Shown here: piece after piece, positions 36,928-57,002 of the stretch
Position numbering within the stretch: position 1 is the stretch's first letter
Layout: every line of letters begins with the position of its first letter
From: Gibbula magus
Lineage: Eukaryota; Mollusca; Gastropoda; Trochida; Trochidae
Length of the DNA stretch: 64,000 nt
Direction of reading: 5' to 3'
NCBI GenBank assembly: GCA_936450465.1
Contig: OW388296.1
Coordinates: 46,513,750-46,577,749 of the forward strand
The notes under the pieces: model-generated
The model's database searches: none
What the model saw: only the letters and a program-made list of their open reading frames with translations
What the model was told of the DNA's origin: nothing
Position numbers and translations under genes: made by a program

Positions 36928-38514
36928 GTAACACAAATAAAATTAGTTTGCACAGACTAACAATTAATCAAATCATTCTGAGAAAATCTAAATTAATTGT
37001 TCAATAAAGGTTTTCCCTCTAGAGCAAGCTGATTTCGGTGGTGTAATGGTTATTTCACTGGATCACATTCAGCAAGTCATGGGTTCGAACCCACATTTAG
37101 ATTAAATGTTTGGTTTTGAAACAAATCTCTTAACTAATAATTGAAATATTGTGACACGAGTGAATGCGTTCATATACTTGTTTACATACGGAAAGTTACT
37201 TGAACACTTGTGCAACATTTCATTACCTTCCTCGAGAAAACAAAAGAGTTTTGCGATGGTTTATCTTACTTGAAAACTGGTCAAAGTTGGTGCCTCTTAC
37301 ACAATCAAAGCTAATTGCATAAGATGCAATGCCAGTACCCGTCTTTAGCTTTCTAACTCCTCCCGCGTCCATGGCGTTTGAACATTCTATCTGGCAATAC
37401 ATTTCAAAGACAGTACTTTATTCACGCATATTCAACAAATTTCGATTCTTGCCAGGTACTCAAAGAACAACAAACTAAATAGTTTGATAAAAAGAAGTTT
37501 TAATAAAAGGCAAGCAAGGGAATCCTCCATTAATAGGTGCATAAAATTCAAAATGGCCTTAACCATATAACCAACAATCCAAAATAATGTATTTCCATGG
37601 TTGCTATGAAAACACCCTTTCAACAATAATCACATTTCATATTTGTGATACACACAAGTACATGTTGAAGTAAACATGTACATAAAAAGAGTATAAAATT
37701 CAATAATAATAATATAATCAACAATTAAATTATACTCTATTGTATTGGATGTTTCAAAACACTTTTCAACAATAACAACAGTTTATACTTATCATGCTAC
37801 TGCATACAAGTACATGTAGATGTAAATATGTACATGGAAGCACTCGTAAAATATAACAGTTACAAACAATTCAGCATATCATGTTGGGTTCAGGGACTTG
37901 TCAATATGTAACTTTTACTAAAAATATGCAAAAATATAATAAAATTACAAGGGGCTTTAATGAATTTTCTATTTTAACATATTTTACATACGTTTTAATC
38001 ATTTATGGAAGTTGAGATCTCATTAACTATAGACTAAGTGAGGTTTGCGTTGCTTACAGCAAACAAGTAGTTATCTTTGTTTAACTTGAATATGAAATTA
38101 GTCAAATGACCGTAATCTGTTCAGAAGAATACATACGGGTATCATAGAAATAGATTTATATTTTAGAGAATACGATACAGGTGCACTAGCAAAAGCATTT
38201 AGGAAGAACAGGCATAGAGTAATGTTGAAAAATAAGCTCAGAAAGTGCATTTCAGTGTCATCAAGGATGACCGTGTATGTTTCTGTCAACAGCTTTTGAA
38301 CATATCAATACATGCCCGTAGCACCAATTTCGGGAGTTGGGCTGGGGGGGGGGGGGGGGGCGGGTCAACTTGTTTTAATATTGTATACAGTACAGCCTCG
38401 TACTTAAACTTACTCCTCAAAATCACTTTGGGTAACCGTTGCAATACGTGTCTACGCAGTAGGCGTTATTATACTCAAACATCCACTTGCACTATCAGAA
38501 TTTTCCGAAAATAA
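36928..38514. other. Interval without a supported gene
   Basis: Contains one tRNA-like stretch at 37029-37103 (GGTGTAATGGTT and GGGTTCGAACCC boxes but no closing acceptor stem), related TACAAGTACATGTAGATGTA-like sequences near 37650 and 37810 suggesting a local duplication, and a poly-G run at 38343-38360. Confidence 0.55.
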
Positions 38515-38524
38515 ATATCCTATC

Positions 38525-38910
38525 CAGTCTGATTAAAATCGACGGTTTTCCGTGGAATAAAAATTGCAAAATAGTGCATCTACCGGGATACGAACTCATA
38601 TCAGTCGTAGGTTCCACGCCAAACCGTCTGATTACAGCCCGTAGACTCGCGTGTTCGAGCGCAATTTCGGTGCGAGAAGCTAGGGGCAGATAACCCCAAA
38701 CAGCTATCCTTCTGTCTGTTTAAATACTATGATGTGATTGGTCAGCTATTTGACTGGGCTTTGGCTGCGCTAAACTGGTTCGGAACACACGCCTATACGG
38801 GATGTTCTCAGACCTTGTGGCGAGGAATCTACAGAACCTGTTCGTATCCCGGTAGGTATTTTATTCTGCAAATTTTATTCCTCGGAAGAAGGTCGATTTT
38901 AATCAGACTG
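38525..38910. mobile_element. CAGTCTGATT TIR element, copy 1
   Basis: TIRs of about 70 bp: CAGTCTGATTAAAATCGACG on the left and, inverted, CGATTTTAATCAGACTG on the right, both with a TACCGGGATACGAAC block. An 8-bp ATCCTATC precedes the left end and recurs two bases after the right end, a target-site duplication. It lies just past the 3' end of the TenA gene. Confidence 0.9.
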
Positions 38911-38954
38911 AAATCCTATCTTCACTTCTTACAAAGTATATAGAGCCAGTTGTG

Positions 38955-38960
38955 TTTATT
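38955..38960 (-). terminator. Candidate polyadenylation signal of the TenA-like gene
   Basis: TTTATT on the plus strand (AATAAA on the minus strand), about 100 bases past the stop codon at 39061. Confidence 0.5.
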
Positions 38961-39060
38961 GTCATTGTCAATTTAGATACGTCAGACCCGATACTTGTTA
39001 CTTACATGCAAACGTTACGTACATCATCAGAATTTTCTCTCACGAAGTTTGCAATGTCTT

Positions 39061-47707
<8,647 letters not shown>

Positions 47708-47760
47708 GATGCTATGTACCTATCTGAAAATAAGGTAATATTGCATTATCAGGAAGTAGA

Positions 47761-48201
47761 CAGTCTGATTGAAAATTAACTTTGACCCGAGAAAAACAAC
47801 TTTGCAAACTAATGCATCTACCGGGATACGAATAGGTTATGTAGATTCCTCGCCACAAGGTATGAAAAACACCCCGTATAGGCGCGTGTTCAGTACCAGT
47901 TTAGCGCAGACAAAGACCAGTCAAATAGCTGACCAATCACCTCACAGTTTTAAACGATCGCCTTTTTGAAAGCATTCGGACAGACGGCAGTTTGGAGTTT
48001 TCTGCCCCTAGCTTCTCGCACCGAAAGCTTTTGTTGGGGTCTTGTGATTGGTTAACTGAATTGCGTCAGAACATGGGAGTCTACGGGCTATTATCAGACG
48101 GTTTTGCGAGGAAACTTCCGAACGATATGAGTTCGTATCCCGGTAGATGGACTATTTTGCAACTTTTCTTCCTCGGCAAACGGTCGATTCCAATCAGACT
48201 G
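47761..48201. mobile_element. CAGTCTGATT TIR element, copy 3
   Basis: Left end CAGTCTGATTGAAAATTAAC, right end GTCGATTCCAATCAGACTG, sharing with copy 2 the CAGAACATGGGAGTCTACGG region. It begins 53 bases upstream of the TenA start codon, so it overlaps the likely promoter or 5' untranslated region. Confidence 0.85.
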
Positions 48202-48419
48202 AGAAAGTCGAGGTTTCGTTGGGTCATTGTACAAGCTCACTTAACGACAATAATACAGGCAGTTCACTGTTCAGAAATTTAAGATCCGTTTTTTTTTTTA
48301 AAAAACATGTTCAAGGAAAAGATATGAATACCATGGTAAACAGAAAAAAATAGAGCCATGGGCTCTGTAGCTCAACAGGGTTCATATTGTTTAATGATGA
48401 CGACTGAAATAGATTTTTA

Positions 48420-49045
48420 GGTCATGGCTTGAGGCCCTTATTTGGGGCACCACAGGGTCACTATTTAGAATCCCAATTGGCCAGGGAGTCTGCACACAAC
48501 TTTTCAGCTCTCTAGACCTTGTGGAACTGGAGAAGAAGGTGAAAATAGGTTTTTAAGGATATGACCCCGGTGACCCCATTTGGGGTCACGGGGTCACGAA
48601 ATCTACAATTTAGAATCCCCATTGGCCAAGGAGTCTGCACACAACTTATCAGCTCTCTAGACCTTTTGGAACTGGAGAAGATGAAAATAGGTTTTTAAGG
48701 ATGTGACCCCGGTGACCCCATTTGGGGTCACGGGGTCACGAAATCTATAATTTAGAATCCCCATTGGCCAAGGAGTCTGCACACAACGTTTCAGCTCTCT
48801 AGACTTTTTGGAACTGGAGTAGAAGATGAAAAGAGCTTTTCAAGGATGTGACCCCATTTGGGGTCATGGGGTCACGAAATCTACAATTTAGAATCTCCAT
48901 TGGCCAAGGAGTCTGCACATACAATTTCAGCTCTGTGGAGTCATTGGTTCTGGAGAAGAAGTCGAAAAAGCGAAAAGTTTACGGACGGACCGATGGACGG
49001 ACGCCGGACACCATGCCATGACATAAGCCCATCGGGCCTTTCAAT
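48420..49045. repeat. Tandem repeat, ~143-bp unit, four copies
   Basis: AGTCTGCACACAAC recurs at about 48487, 48629, 48774 and 48908, each followed by CAGCTCTCTAGACC-like sequence. Two units carry the hairpin-forming GTGACCCCATTTGGGGTCAC. The last unit ends in GGACGGACCGATGGACGGAC and GCCATGACATAAGCCC. Related pieces lie at 6970-7080 and perhaps 10920-11300. Confidence 0.88.
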
Positions 49046-49054
49046 GTCTTCTTC

Positions 49055-49330
49055 GCGGGATAGCGCAGTGGTTAGCGCGTTCGGCTTCGGATCAAGAGGT
49101 CCGGGGTTCGGCAACTTTGTCTGAAGTCAGGTTTGGGTGCACTGCTCCACTGAATTTCAGCGTAGTATCACCCATGGTTCGTTAGTTCCAGCCGTTGCTC
49201 GCAGGTTTCACCGCAGTGCATAGCCACATGGCATTGCGGGCTTTCTCCCTGCCATAATACTAGCAGCCGCGATATAAGTGAAATACTCTTGAAAGCGGCG
49301 TTAAACCCCAACTCACTCACTCACTCACTA
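49055..49330 (+). mobile_element. tRNA-derived SINE, near-complete
   Basis: Head GCGGGATAGCGCAGTGGTTA with GAGGTCCGGGGTTCG (B box slightly shortened). The body contains CGTAGTATCACCCATGG and CGCAGGTTTCACCGCAGTGC. The 3' end is AAAGCGGCGTTAAACCCC, closing with (ACTC)n. This is the best full-length copy of the SINE also at 21808 and 32508. Confidence 0.9.
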
Positions 49331-51220
49331 TTGCCCTCTCCTAACTCATTATACCCTGTACTCTAAACTCAACTGGTAACTTTTGAGATAGGAAGATTGT
49401 AGTTGTAGAATATAACAGACATGCAAATGTAAAAACATTTCGCTTTGTCGCGCAGTTATATCGCTCTTTCGCTTTATCGCTTTATCGTTCTATCGCTCTT
49501 TCGCTCTTTCGCTCTTTCGCTCTTTCGCTTTACCACTTTTCGCCACTGTACCTTTTTGGAATATTTGAGAGTGGAGACTCTCTTTTTCAAACGAAATGAT
49601 TTTATGTATTGTTCTTGCAGTTAAACTTTTTAATTGCATGTACCTGTCTGAAATTATTAATGTTCTAACTAAATGATGATACTTGACCTTTAAGGCTACT
49701 TCAAAAGATGTGCTTTATGCTCATTGAGATTTAATTGATTCAAAAACTTGAATTGAGAAGGAAAACCAAAGAGAATACCAATGTTTTGTTATAGAATACC
49801 AAGATTTGTTTGTAGAGGTATTTAAAAACAGTTCCAGTCAAGCAGAATTGTTTTATGATCATATTTTTCGAAAAACGAGAGAGATGTTTTCATTCTCTGT
49901 TTTACAAAATGCACAATTCTCGTCATTTACAAACTGCATATAGTTTTAAACTCCTTCTTGGTATTAACTATGCTGTGTAATTTTACATCATTTGTACAGC
50001 ATCTGTACCGCAAAAAAAAAAACTATTTTCCCATTTTAAAGAATGTAGATCGAAATGCCCACTTTCCATATACATTTGTTCATTTAATACAATTATTCAC
50101 ACGGTCACAACATATCTTGAGCGCTTATAAGCTTTAAATCATTTAAGTTATTAAATGCCTTACTAATAATCAAGGTATATATCCGCATGCGAAATTCATT
50201 ACAAATACATAACCAAACTAGTACACCTTTATGGAATAATTAATTGACACCCTCAATTTTACAAGTAAAATTCGTTTGATAATGAATTTGATAATAGTTC
50301 TAAAAACGACTTACAATCTGATAAAATAATTGTCTAATTTAGAAAAAAATTAAAGTAGGCCTTTTCCTGTACAAATAAATGCAATAAGGAGAAAGAAGAC
50401 ACTTGGAGGAACTATATAAACATGGGATATTTCATTCCTATATAGCTAGTGCTGATCACCATTTACTGACGTTATTGTACAATTAGTTTCATATTTTATT
50501 AAATAGTTATATTTCATTTTCTTGTGTACTTTATCTATACTATGTACTAAGCTCAATTATTAAATAAACATCCAGTTGCCTTTCAATCAGTCTCAATCTC
50601 GTATTCCTTATACATTACATAACATATTAACTGACATCCAATCAATGTCATCAATCAATATATAGCCCCATACATCAATCCCATTTATTGTATAAACAAC
50701 GCATCAATTTATTTTAAAAACACCTCATGTCTATTTATTTCCGTATTTGGTGCTGGTGGTAGTAAATAATGCCTCCATATTTGGATTTATATATATACTT
50801 GTGTAATTTTTTATATACGAATACCGTGTAATCATTACGCTATTTTAAATTAAATCGCAAAATAGTACATGGTTTGGAATATTTTGGTTCGTTAGTACTT
50901 ATTCAATTCAAATTTACCTACAGAAAGAGTTTATCCGTTGATATCATTATTATGAAAAGAACTACCTTCAATAGCTGAAAATTCGTAATTAAAATCAAAG
51001 CGTTTTCATCGTTAATAAAGCCAGGAAAGGGCGTTTCATATCTTCTAATTTTAAAAGTTTTAAAATTTCAGGAAAAGGGGGGGGGGGGGGGGGGGGTTGC
51101 ATGAGCGATGAGGACGCACCCCATCTCCCTCCGCTACTGCTGAAGTTATTGTTTTACTACTAATTACATCTACTTCTAATGTAAATTTTATTTGATGGAG
51201 ACACTGAGTTAGTTTCATAA
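49331..51220. other. Interval without a gene; CGCTTT satellite seed at 49438-49545
   Basis: Mostly AT-rich unique-looking sequence. At 49438-49545 there is a block of TCGCTTTA and TCGCTCTT units like the larger array at 54968-55495. A poly-G run lies at about 51069-51097. No coding signal seen. Confidence 0.6.
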
Positions 51221-51221
51221 A

Positions 51222-52440
51222 TATAGACAGACAGACAGACAGACAGATGTTTTATTAGAGGCTCACCTCACATAAAATACATACATAAATATACATTATA
51301 AATGACATAAAAGTGAGCCACCCTGTAAGGGTTATGAGAGACTATCTTGCTAAAAAGAATATAAAATATAAATATAAAAATATAAAGCTAATGTTATAAA
51401 TAAAGGATGTATACATATATAAAATATAATATTAACCATACAATATATGCTTCCTTTTCTGTAAAATATAAAAGCAGGTTTTGGCGGTTAAAAATACATT
51501 GTGTTTAAAAAGTAAAACAAATTTATCATCATCACAGAGCTCTTTAAAGTTGGGATAGCTAAAACAGACAACCTTTCACGCAACTCGTCATACACAGGGC
51601 AATGTAAAAGCACATGTCTTTCATCCTCAACACTCTCACGACATTCGAAACATACTCTGTCACTCACATCTTTATTTGTAAATCTGCCGGTTTCCAAATG
51701 CAAAGGGGCGGTGCCAGATCTGAATTTGGAAAGGGCAGAGCGATAAGAACGGGGCATATTCGTACTCACATAACTTTCACACCCATACTCATTCTTAAAC
51801 ATTCGATACGTTCTTAATTTATTCCGTCCCGTTCTACCGCTTGGCTTATGCAACAATTCATACCAATCACTCGTATATTTCTGCATACATACAGCTTGCA
51901 CACGTTCACATACGCGCTTAACACTGACGTCATTTTCAACACTCACTTCCCATTCTTCCAACTTCGCTTTCACTCGGAAACTCCAATTTTTCACACTTCT
52001 ACTCGCACATCTCTCAGACCACATAAAAACATGCTTATTCAATCTATCAGGCATACGTTTAAAACGGCAATATTGTCTAACAATACACAACCATTGTCTG
52101 ACAATTGGAGGAATCCAACCAATGTCTCCATTTACAGCAACATTTGGAGCATATTTACCCAACCCCAGAAAAAACCTCAAAGCACGATAGTGGACAGCAT
52201 TTATCGCACTAACTTCCCTATGACCCTAGATAGATGCCCCATAACTCAAAACTGACCATACCATCGTATCATATAATTTCGCGTAAGTAGAGGATTCCAT
52301 TCCATATATGTAGGCTGATTGAACCAACCATTCAAGTGTTTTAGAGACGACTTTGTAACCTCCAATAATTATCCGAATGTAAGCTAAGCTCCATACTCTG
52401 AAGACGCGCATCCTATCATCATACTAATAAGTCATGACAA
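51222..52440 (-). pseudogene. Non-LTR retrotransposon, 3' part of ORF2 and 3' end
   Basis: Open on the minus strand from about 52411 to 51488 except for one TAG at 52226, in S-Y-G-A-S-I-stop-G, where relatives have tryptophan. It then reads R-A-L-R-F-F-L-G-L-G-K-Y-A-P-N-V, L-E-T-G-R-F, C-F-E-C-R-E-S-V-E-D-E-R-H-V-L-L-H-C-P, a typical C-terminal zinc-knuckle-like motif (C-x2-C-x8-H-x4-C) of LINE ORF2 proteins. The 3' end has AATAAAACATC and then a (TGTC)n tail at 51247-51224. It is 5'-truncated, as is usual for LINE insertions. A fragment of the same family appears near 53350-53475. Confidence 0.87.
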
Positions 52441-53885
52441 TGCACAGAGTTCGCAGTTTTTATGTCCCTGTAACATTATCCCCAATATTGTAGCAAGGGT
52501 TGAACGTGGACATTGTTAATTTAGAAATGAGCAATATGTAATTATAATTCAATAGTGGTTAAGATTATTATACTATAGCAGAATAACAGCATTTTGCTAA
52601 TGCTTATTCTTTACAGAAGAAGGTATTCAATGTTGGGCTCTAAATGTCAGAAATATTCTCTATGAATATGGTTTTTGGTGTATGTGGCAAAATGAAGATT
52701 TTGCCTGTATTAGTTCTTTTATAGCAGCCTTTAAGGAGAGGTGTATATCTATTGATACTCATTAGTGGTCAGAAACTGTTTAAACACATTCTAAACTTCA
52801 AAAGTTTTTCTTCGCTTTGAACATTACTTGTCAATTGTAAACATCCGAATATATAAAATTAGAAATACATGGTATTTAGATAGTGAACAAATATAACAAG
52901 GTCACATTTGGGATAACACTACCTTCAATAGTACAAATTCTCGTACTTTTCGGGCCGAGTCCCATGCGAGATTCGAACCCACACCCTCAGAGTAACTCTG
53001 AAATACTTTGCCAATTTTGTATTATCCCATGCACTGAGTCAGAATACCATTTTGTATTATTTAGCCATTTCTCAATGTTTTACGAACGACTTTAAATTAC
53101 CCAGATATTACATTGAAATTCCCGGATATGAAAAACCTTTTCAATTGTTTAACTCTTTAGCGAAATAGATGTAAACAACTAAGATGTCCTCAACAGTCAG
53201 GAAAATGTATTTTACTACTATGCACTGTATAATGCCATGGGCCTCCTTTCTGATTAAAACTATCGCTTTATGTGATGATGATGAGTACGGGGATTTTACG
53301 AGCGGTTTTCAGCGGAGCTGTTCTCCCACTCGGGGCTTTATGTGAGCAGAATGAAGCCATTTAAGTGTGAAAGACGATTTTGTAACCTCAAATACGTATT
53401 CGAATGTCGCTGGGCTCCTTGCACTGAAGACGTACAACCTATTACCATCATACTAATGATTCATGGCGATGCGCGGAGTTAAAATTTTCAATAAATTTAC
53501 CCAAAACGTGCTTTTTCATTAATCAGACCCTATAGAATTATTCCTGTCGCACATATTAATACACAATGTCACACAAATATTCTACTGTGACATAGCCTAA
53601 TAGTGTCTTTATACGTTTTGATATGCACAATGTAACCCAGTAAACAAAATTATATATTTTATTTTGATAATGATAGATTATTTTATTCTTTCCTCTGATT
53701 TGTTAGTGAATGTCTAAATAATATACCAGTGTTGTTACAATAGATTTCCAAACTTGTATCTTACATTATGTTGATGAATATATATCAGAAGTTAACAATT
53801 TCAATTCTTTATGTCTAAAGTGTAGGCCATCGGCCCGTAACTACATATGTTATATATGACAAGACATGATGTGTACAGCAACAGT
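52441..53885. other. Interval without a gene
   Basis: Contains a tRNA-like minus-strand stretch near 52966-53000 (GCGAGATTCGAACCC) and a short LINE-related fragment near 53350-53475 (GACGATTTTGTAACCTC against GACGACTTTGTAACCTC at 52347). Nothing else is recognised. Confidence 0.5.
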
Positions 53886-54510
53886 CATTCAATTAACATC
53901 TTTGGTACCTGGCATGAAACATAAAGCTTGCGAAATTATTGAGGAATTTACAATTCGTTGTTGACATGAGGATTTTAAATTTTGTTTTATTTGGATTTGT
54001 ACAAACAGTTTCCGGCAAATGATTCAGGCGGAGCTCTTTAAATTTGGAACACACAAGAAGGAAGTGGTATTCATTCTCAATTATAGCCGTCGTCGCATTG
54101 TTAACATAATTAATCATTTCTATCTATATTATAAAACCGACCCGTTTCAATTCTTAAATGATGCGAAAAACACGTAAATTGGGCGAATGCTGCTCTAAAC
54201 ATTTTAACAACAACCGCATTCAAATATAATTCCTTAGACAGTGAAGCTTTATAATAAGAGTAAGATATGGAGTTGGTACCGTTTTGAAGTGAACTATAAC
54301 AATTCTGTTCGCGAATATATTTTAGTCGACACAGAAATTTTGAGAAAAACGAAGTAGGCGGATAAACAAATTGTTGGTCCCAAACAAAACCAAAGCCCAA
54401 ACTGTACAATAAATCTCGAAACTTCGAAGCCCAATTAACTTCATTATTTTCTATACCTTTTAACATCATATAATAACAATTTTTGGGATGCCGAGTGTCA
54501 GACATATTTA
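53885..54510 (-). pseudogene. Second non-LTR retrotransposon remnant, ORF2 C-terminus
   Basis: Reads N-W-A-S-K-F-R-D-L-L-Y-S-L-G-F-G, L-R-I-E-T-G-R-F-Y-N, then after a frame change near 54115 E-N-E-Y-H-F-L-L-V-C and F-M-F-H-A-R-Y-Q-R. This is a LINE C-terminal region of a different family from the one at 51222-52440. Confidence 0.8.
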
Positions 54511-54967
54511 ATGATTTTAAGCTATATTTGACAGCTTTTATATGTAAAAATATAGAGTAAGTAGAATAAATCAGAGTGCGCCAATTAAAATTTATATAAA
54601 CTTTGTTTTGCTCAATTAAATCTATAATAACCAGTCACATAAAGTATGTCAAAGAAAGTATTTAGGTACAGGTTTAAACACACCATGTCAGCGTTTTGAA
54701 TTAATCTATTAGAGTTGCAGATGTCTGTTTTAATTAGCATGGATTTCTCAATTATTCACCGTAAGTTGTTTTATAGAGAAATCTCATAATATGTTTATTC
54801 AAATTCTTAATACAAAATAAACTTGTATTAATTATATTTATATAATAGCAACCTTTGGGGATTTAAAGTGGAATCATTTATCAAAATCATTCTTATGTTA
54901 TGTGAATCCAAATATCAAGTAAAATGAAAATAAATTGAATGAAACCAGTATTCTATTGTTATGTAAA

Positions 54968-55495
54968 CGATTTAGATCGCTTTATCGCTTTATCGCTTTA
55001 TCGCTTTATCGCTTTATCGCTCTTCGCTTTATCGCTCTTTCGCTTTATCGCGCTGTTATTATCGCTTTATCGCTCTTTCGCTATATCGCTCTTTCGCTTA
55101 TCGCGCTGTTATTATCGCTTTATCGCTCTATCGCTTTATCGCTCTATCGCTTTATCGTTCTATCGCTTTATCGCTCTTTCGCTTTATCGCTCTTTCGCTT
55201 TATCGCGCTGTTATTATCGCTTTATCGTTCTTTCGCTTTATCGCTCTATTGCTTTATCGCTCTTTCGCTTTATCGCTCTTTCGCTTTCTCGTGCTGTTAT
55301 TATCGCTTTGTCGAACAGCCTTATCGCTTTGTCGTGCGGCGTTATCGCTTTGTCGTGCGACACTATCGCTTTGTCGTGCGGCGTTATCGCTTTGTCGTGC
55401 GGCGTTATCGCTTTGTCGTGTTGCTCTATCGCTTTGTCGTGCAGCCTTATCGCTTTGTCGTGCGACTATATCGCTTTATCGCTAAACTTTATCGT
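54968..55495. repeat. CGCTTTAT/CGCTCTTT satellite-like array with GTCGTGCGGC subrepeat
   Basis: About 330 bp of 8-bp TCGCTTTA and TCGCTCTT units (with TATCGCGCTGTTAT inserted at about 60-150 bp intervals) pass into about 180 bp of a 20-bp unit TATCGCTTTGTCGTGCGGCG. The array is open in two frames over about 200 codons (54935-55567 and 54939-55526), an artefact of a repeat without stop codons. A related smaller block lies at 49438-49545. Confidence 0.95.
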
Positions 55496-55499
55496 GCTG

Positions 55500-57000
55500 T
55501 TGTGCTATTTAATATTCAAATACTAAAAAATCAACCAGAACTAAAAAATGGTTTTGAACGTAAGTGAGCTTCTGAAAATGTATCTACTTCACGGGACAGA
55601 TTATTGGTATTCTAACGACATAAGTAACAGCTTTAACAAATTTCTGCTGGGTTTAAGCAACAGTATAAGGTATATCCTGGTTTCCGTTCGTGGAGTGCAA
55701 CGTTGTAAATCAAGCTATAAAGTATATAATTACTTATGTAAAAATTTTATGGTTTAATATCAGTAAGAATCGTTAAAGACAGACAGAACCATACATAGCT
55801 GATAAAACTCACCTAATGTCGCCTCGCATCGAGTGTCATTCAAACGTAGAGAAGTACGGTGACGAGTGGTGACGGTATATATAGGCAAAGGGTGTGATTT
55901 CCTATTGAAAAGTGGACAATTCACCAAGGCGGGGGCGCGTCAATTAGTCAGAGATATTATTGGAAAATATAAAATTAAAGACAAATATGGATCGGTAATA
56001 GGTCACATGACTGCCGTGCATGCCAATGGGACGTGTAGTTTCGTTTCACACATGTATAAGGAAGTTGTTGGATTTTCCCTAGAAACAAGGATATACACGT
56101 GTATTAAATATTTGCAGATTTGGGATGAGAATGCAAAATTTGAGTGAAATTTTAATTGAAATCAGCACATATGGTATTTTAATACATATTAATATTTATG
56201 AAAAACACGGGATGTCATTTTAAATGTTTAAAGTTACGTTATCTTGATTGATGTTATTTCAAACATGTTTTATTCAATAAAGAAAGGGTTCCGGAACAAT
56301 TTATACAACTTACATCTCATGAGGATCATTTAATAAGTTTTATTATGTATTTACTAAAGTCGTGTTTACCATTATCAAGTTTACCAATGTGTATTGGATA
56401 TTTAGTTCCATTTGTAAGACAGTTTTGAATTAGATAATTATTAAAGATTGAATTATATATTCGGCTGTTTTGTATCATAATGACATATGTTGGCCCACTT
56501 GAAATTAAGTTTACGATTTCGGCAGTTGTATATATGCATGCAACCATGGCCGTTATTCTTTATAACGTTCCACGTAATATCCATAGACTTGTATGTTAAT
56601 TTAGTGTTCCAAAGTTAAATTTCATGAAATGACTTCTGGTTTAACCATTTTAAAGTCTTGCAGTTTGATTTGAAATCCTCTTAACTAAAATTATTAATTT
56701 CAAATCAAATCATGTTCGACGACTACGTAATCTGCAACGTATCATAAAAATACACCTTTTTGACAACTATGTATGTATAATTGTTGTCATTCCTCAAATA
56801 AACAATAGGAAATGTACCAGAAATGATTACCCATATGGTTGAAAATAACCTAGTTAATAGTTTTGATACGAGCACATGTGCACATATCACGTTTGCCTAG
56901 TAACGATTATTTCACCGCGGCTTCCCGTATTTCGTCGTGTGTGACGCCATAAAACGATTGTTCGTCGTCGCAAGGGAAGTGGGCCGTTTCCTGACTATTT
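55500..57000. other. Interval without a supported gene
   Basis: AT-rich. A 93-codon open frame on the plus strand at 55866-56147, with G-K-G-C-D-F-L-L-K and a C-S-F-V-S-H stretch, opens with GTG rather than ATG and has no family I recognise. It may be a decayed element remnant. Confidence 0.4.
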
Positions 57001-57002
57001 TA

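Noticed and set aside
37029..37103. Possible tRNA gene
   Set aside because: A- and B-box-like sequences are present, but the ends cannot pair as an acceptor stem and no anticodon arm is evident; more likely a SINE head or pseudogene.
51848..52255. 135-codon plus-strand open frame
   Set aside because: Antisense shadow of the LINE ORF2 remnant.
54935..55567. 210- and 195-codon open frames of arginine/serine/leucine repeats
   Set aside because: The repeat unit simply lacks stop codons. Two frames are open at once and no start context, splice sites or family similarity supports a gene.
55866..56147. 93-codon open frame
   Set aside because: The composition looks protein-like, but it starts at GTG, has no recognised family and no splice context; left as unexplained.
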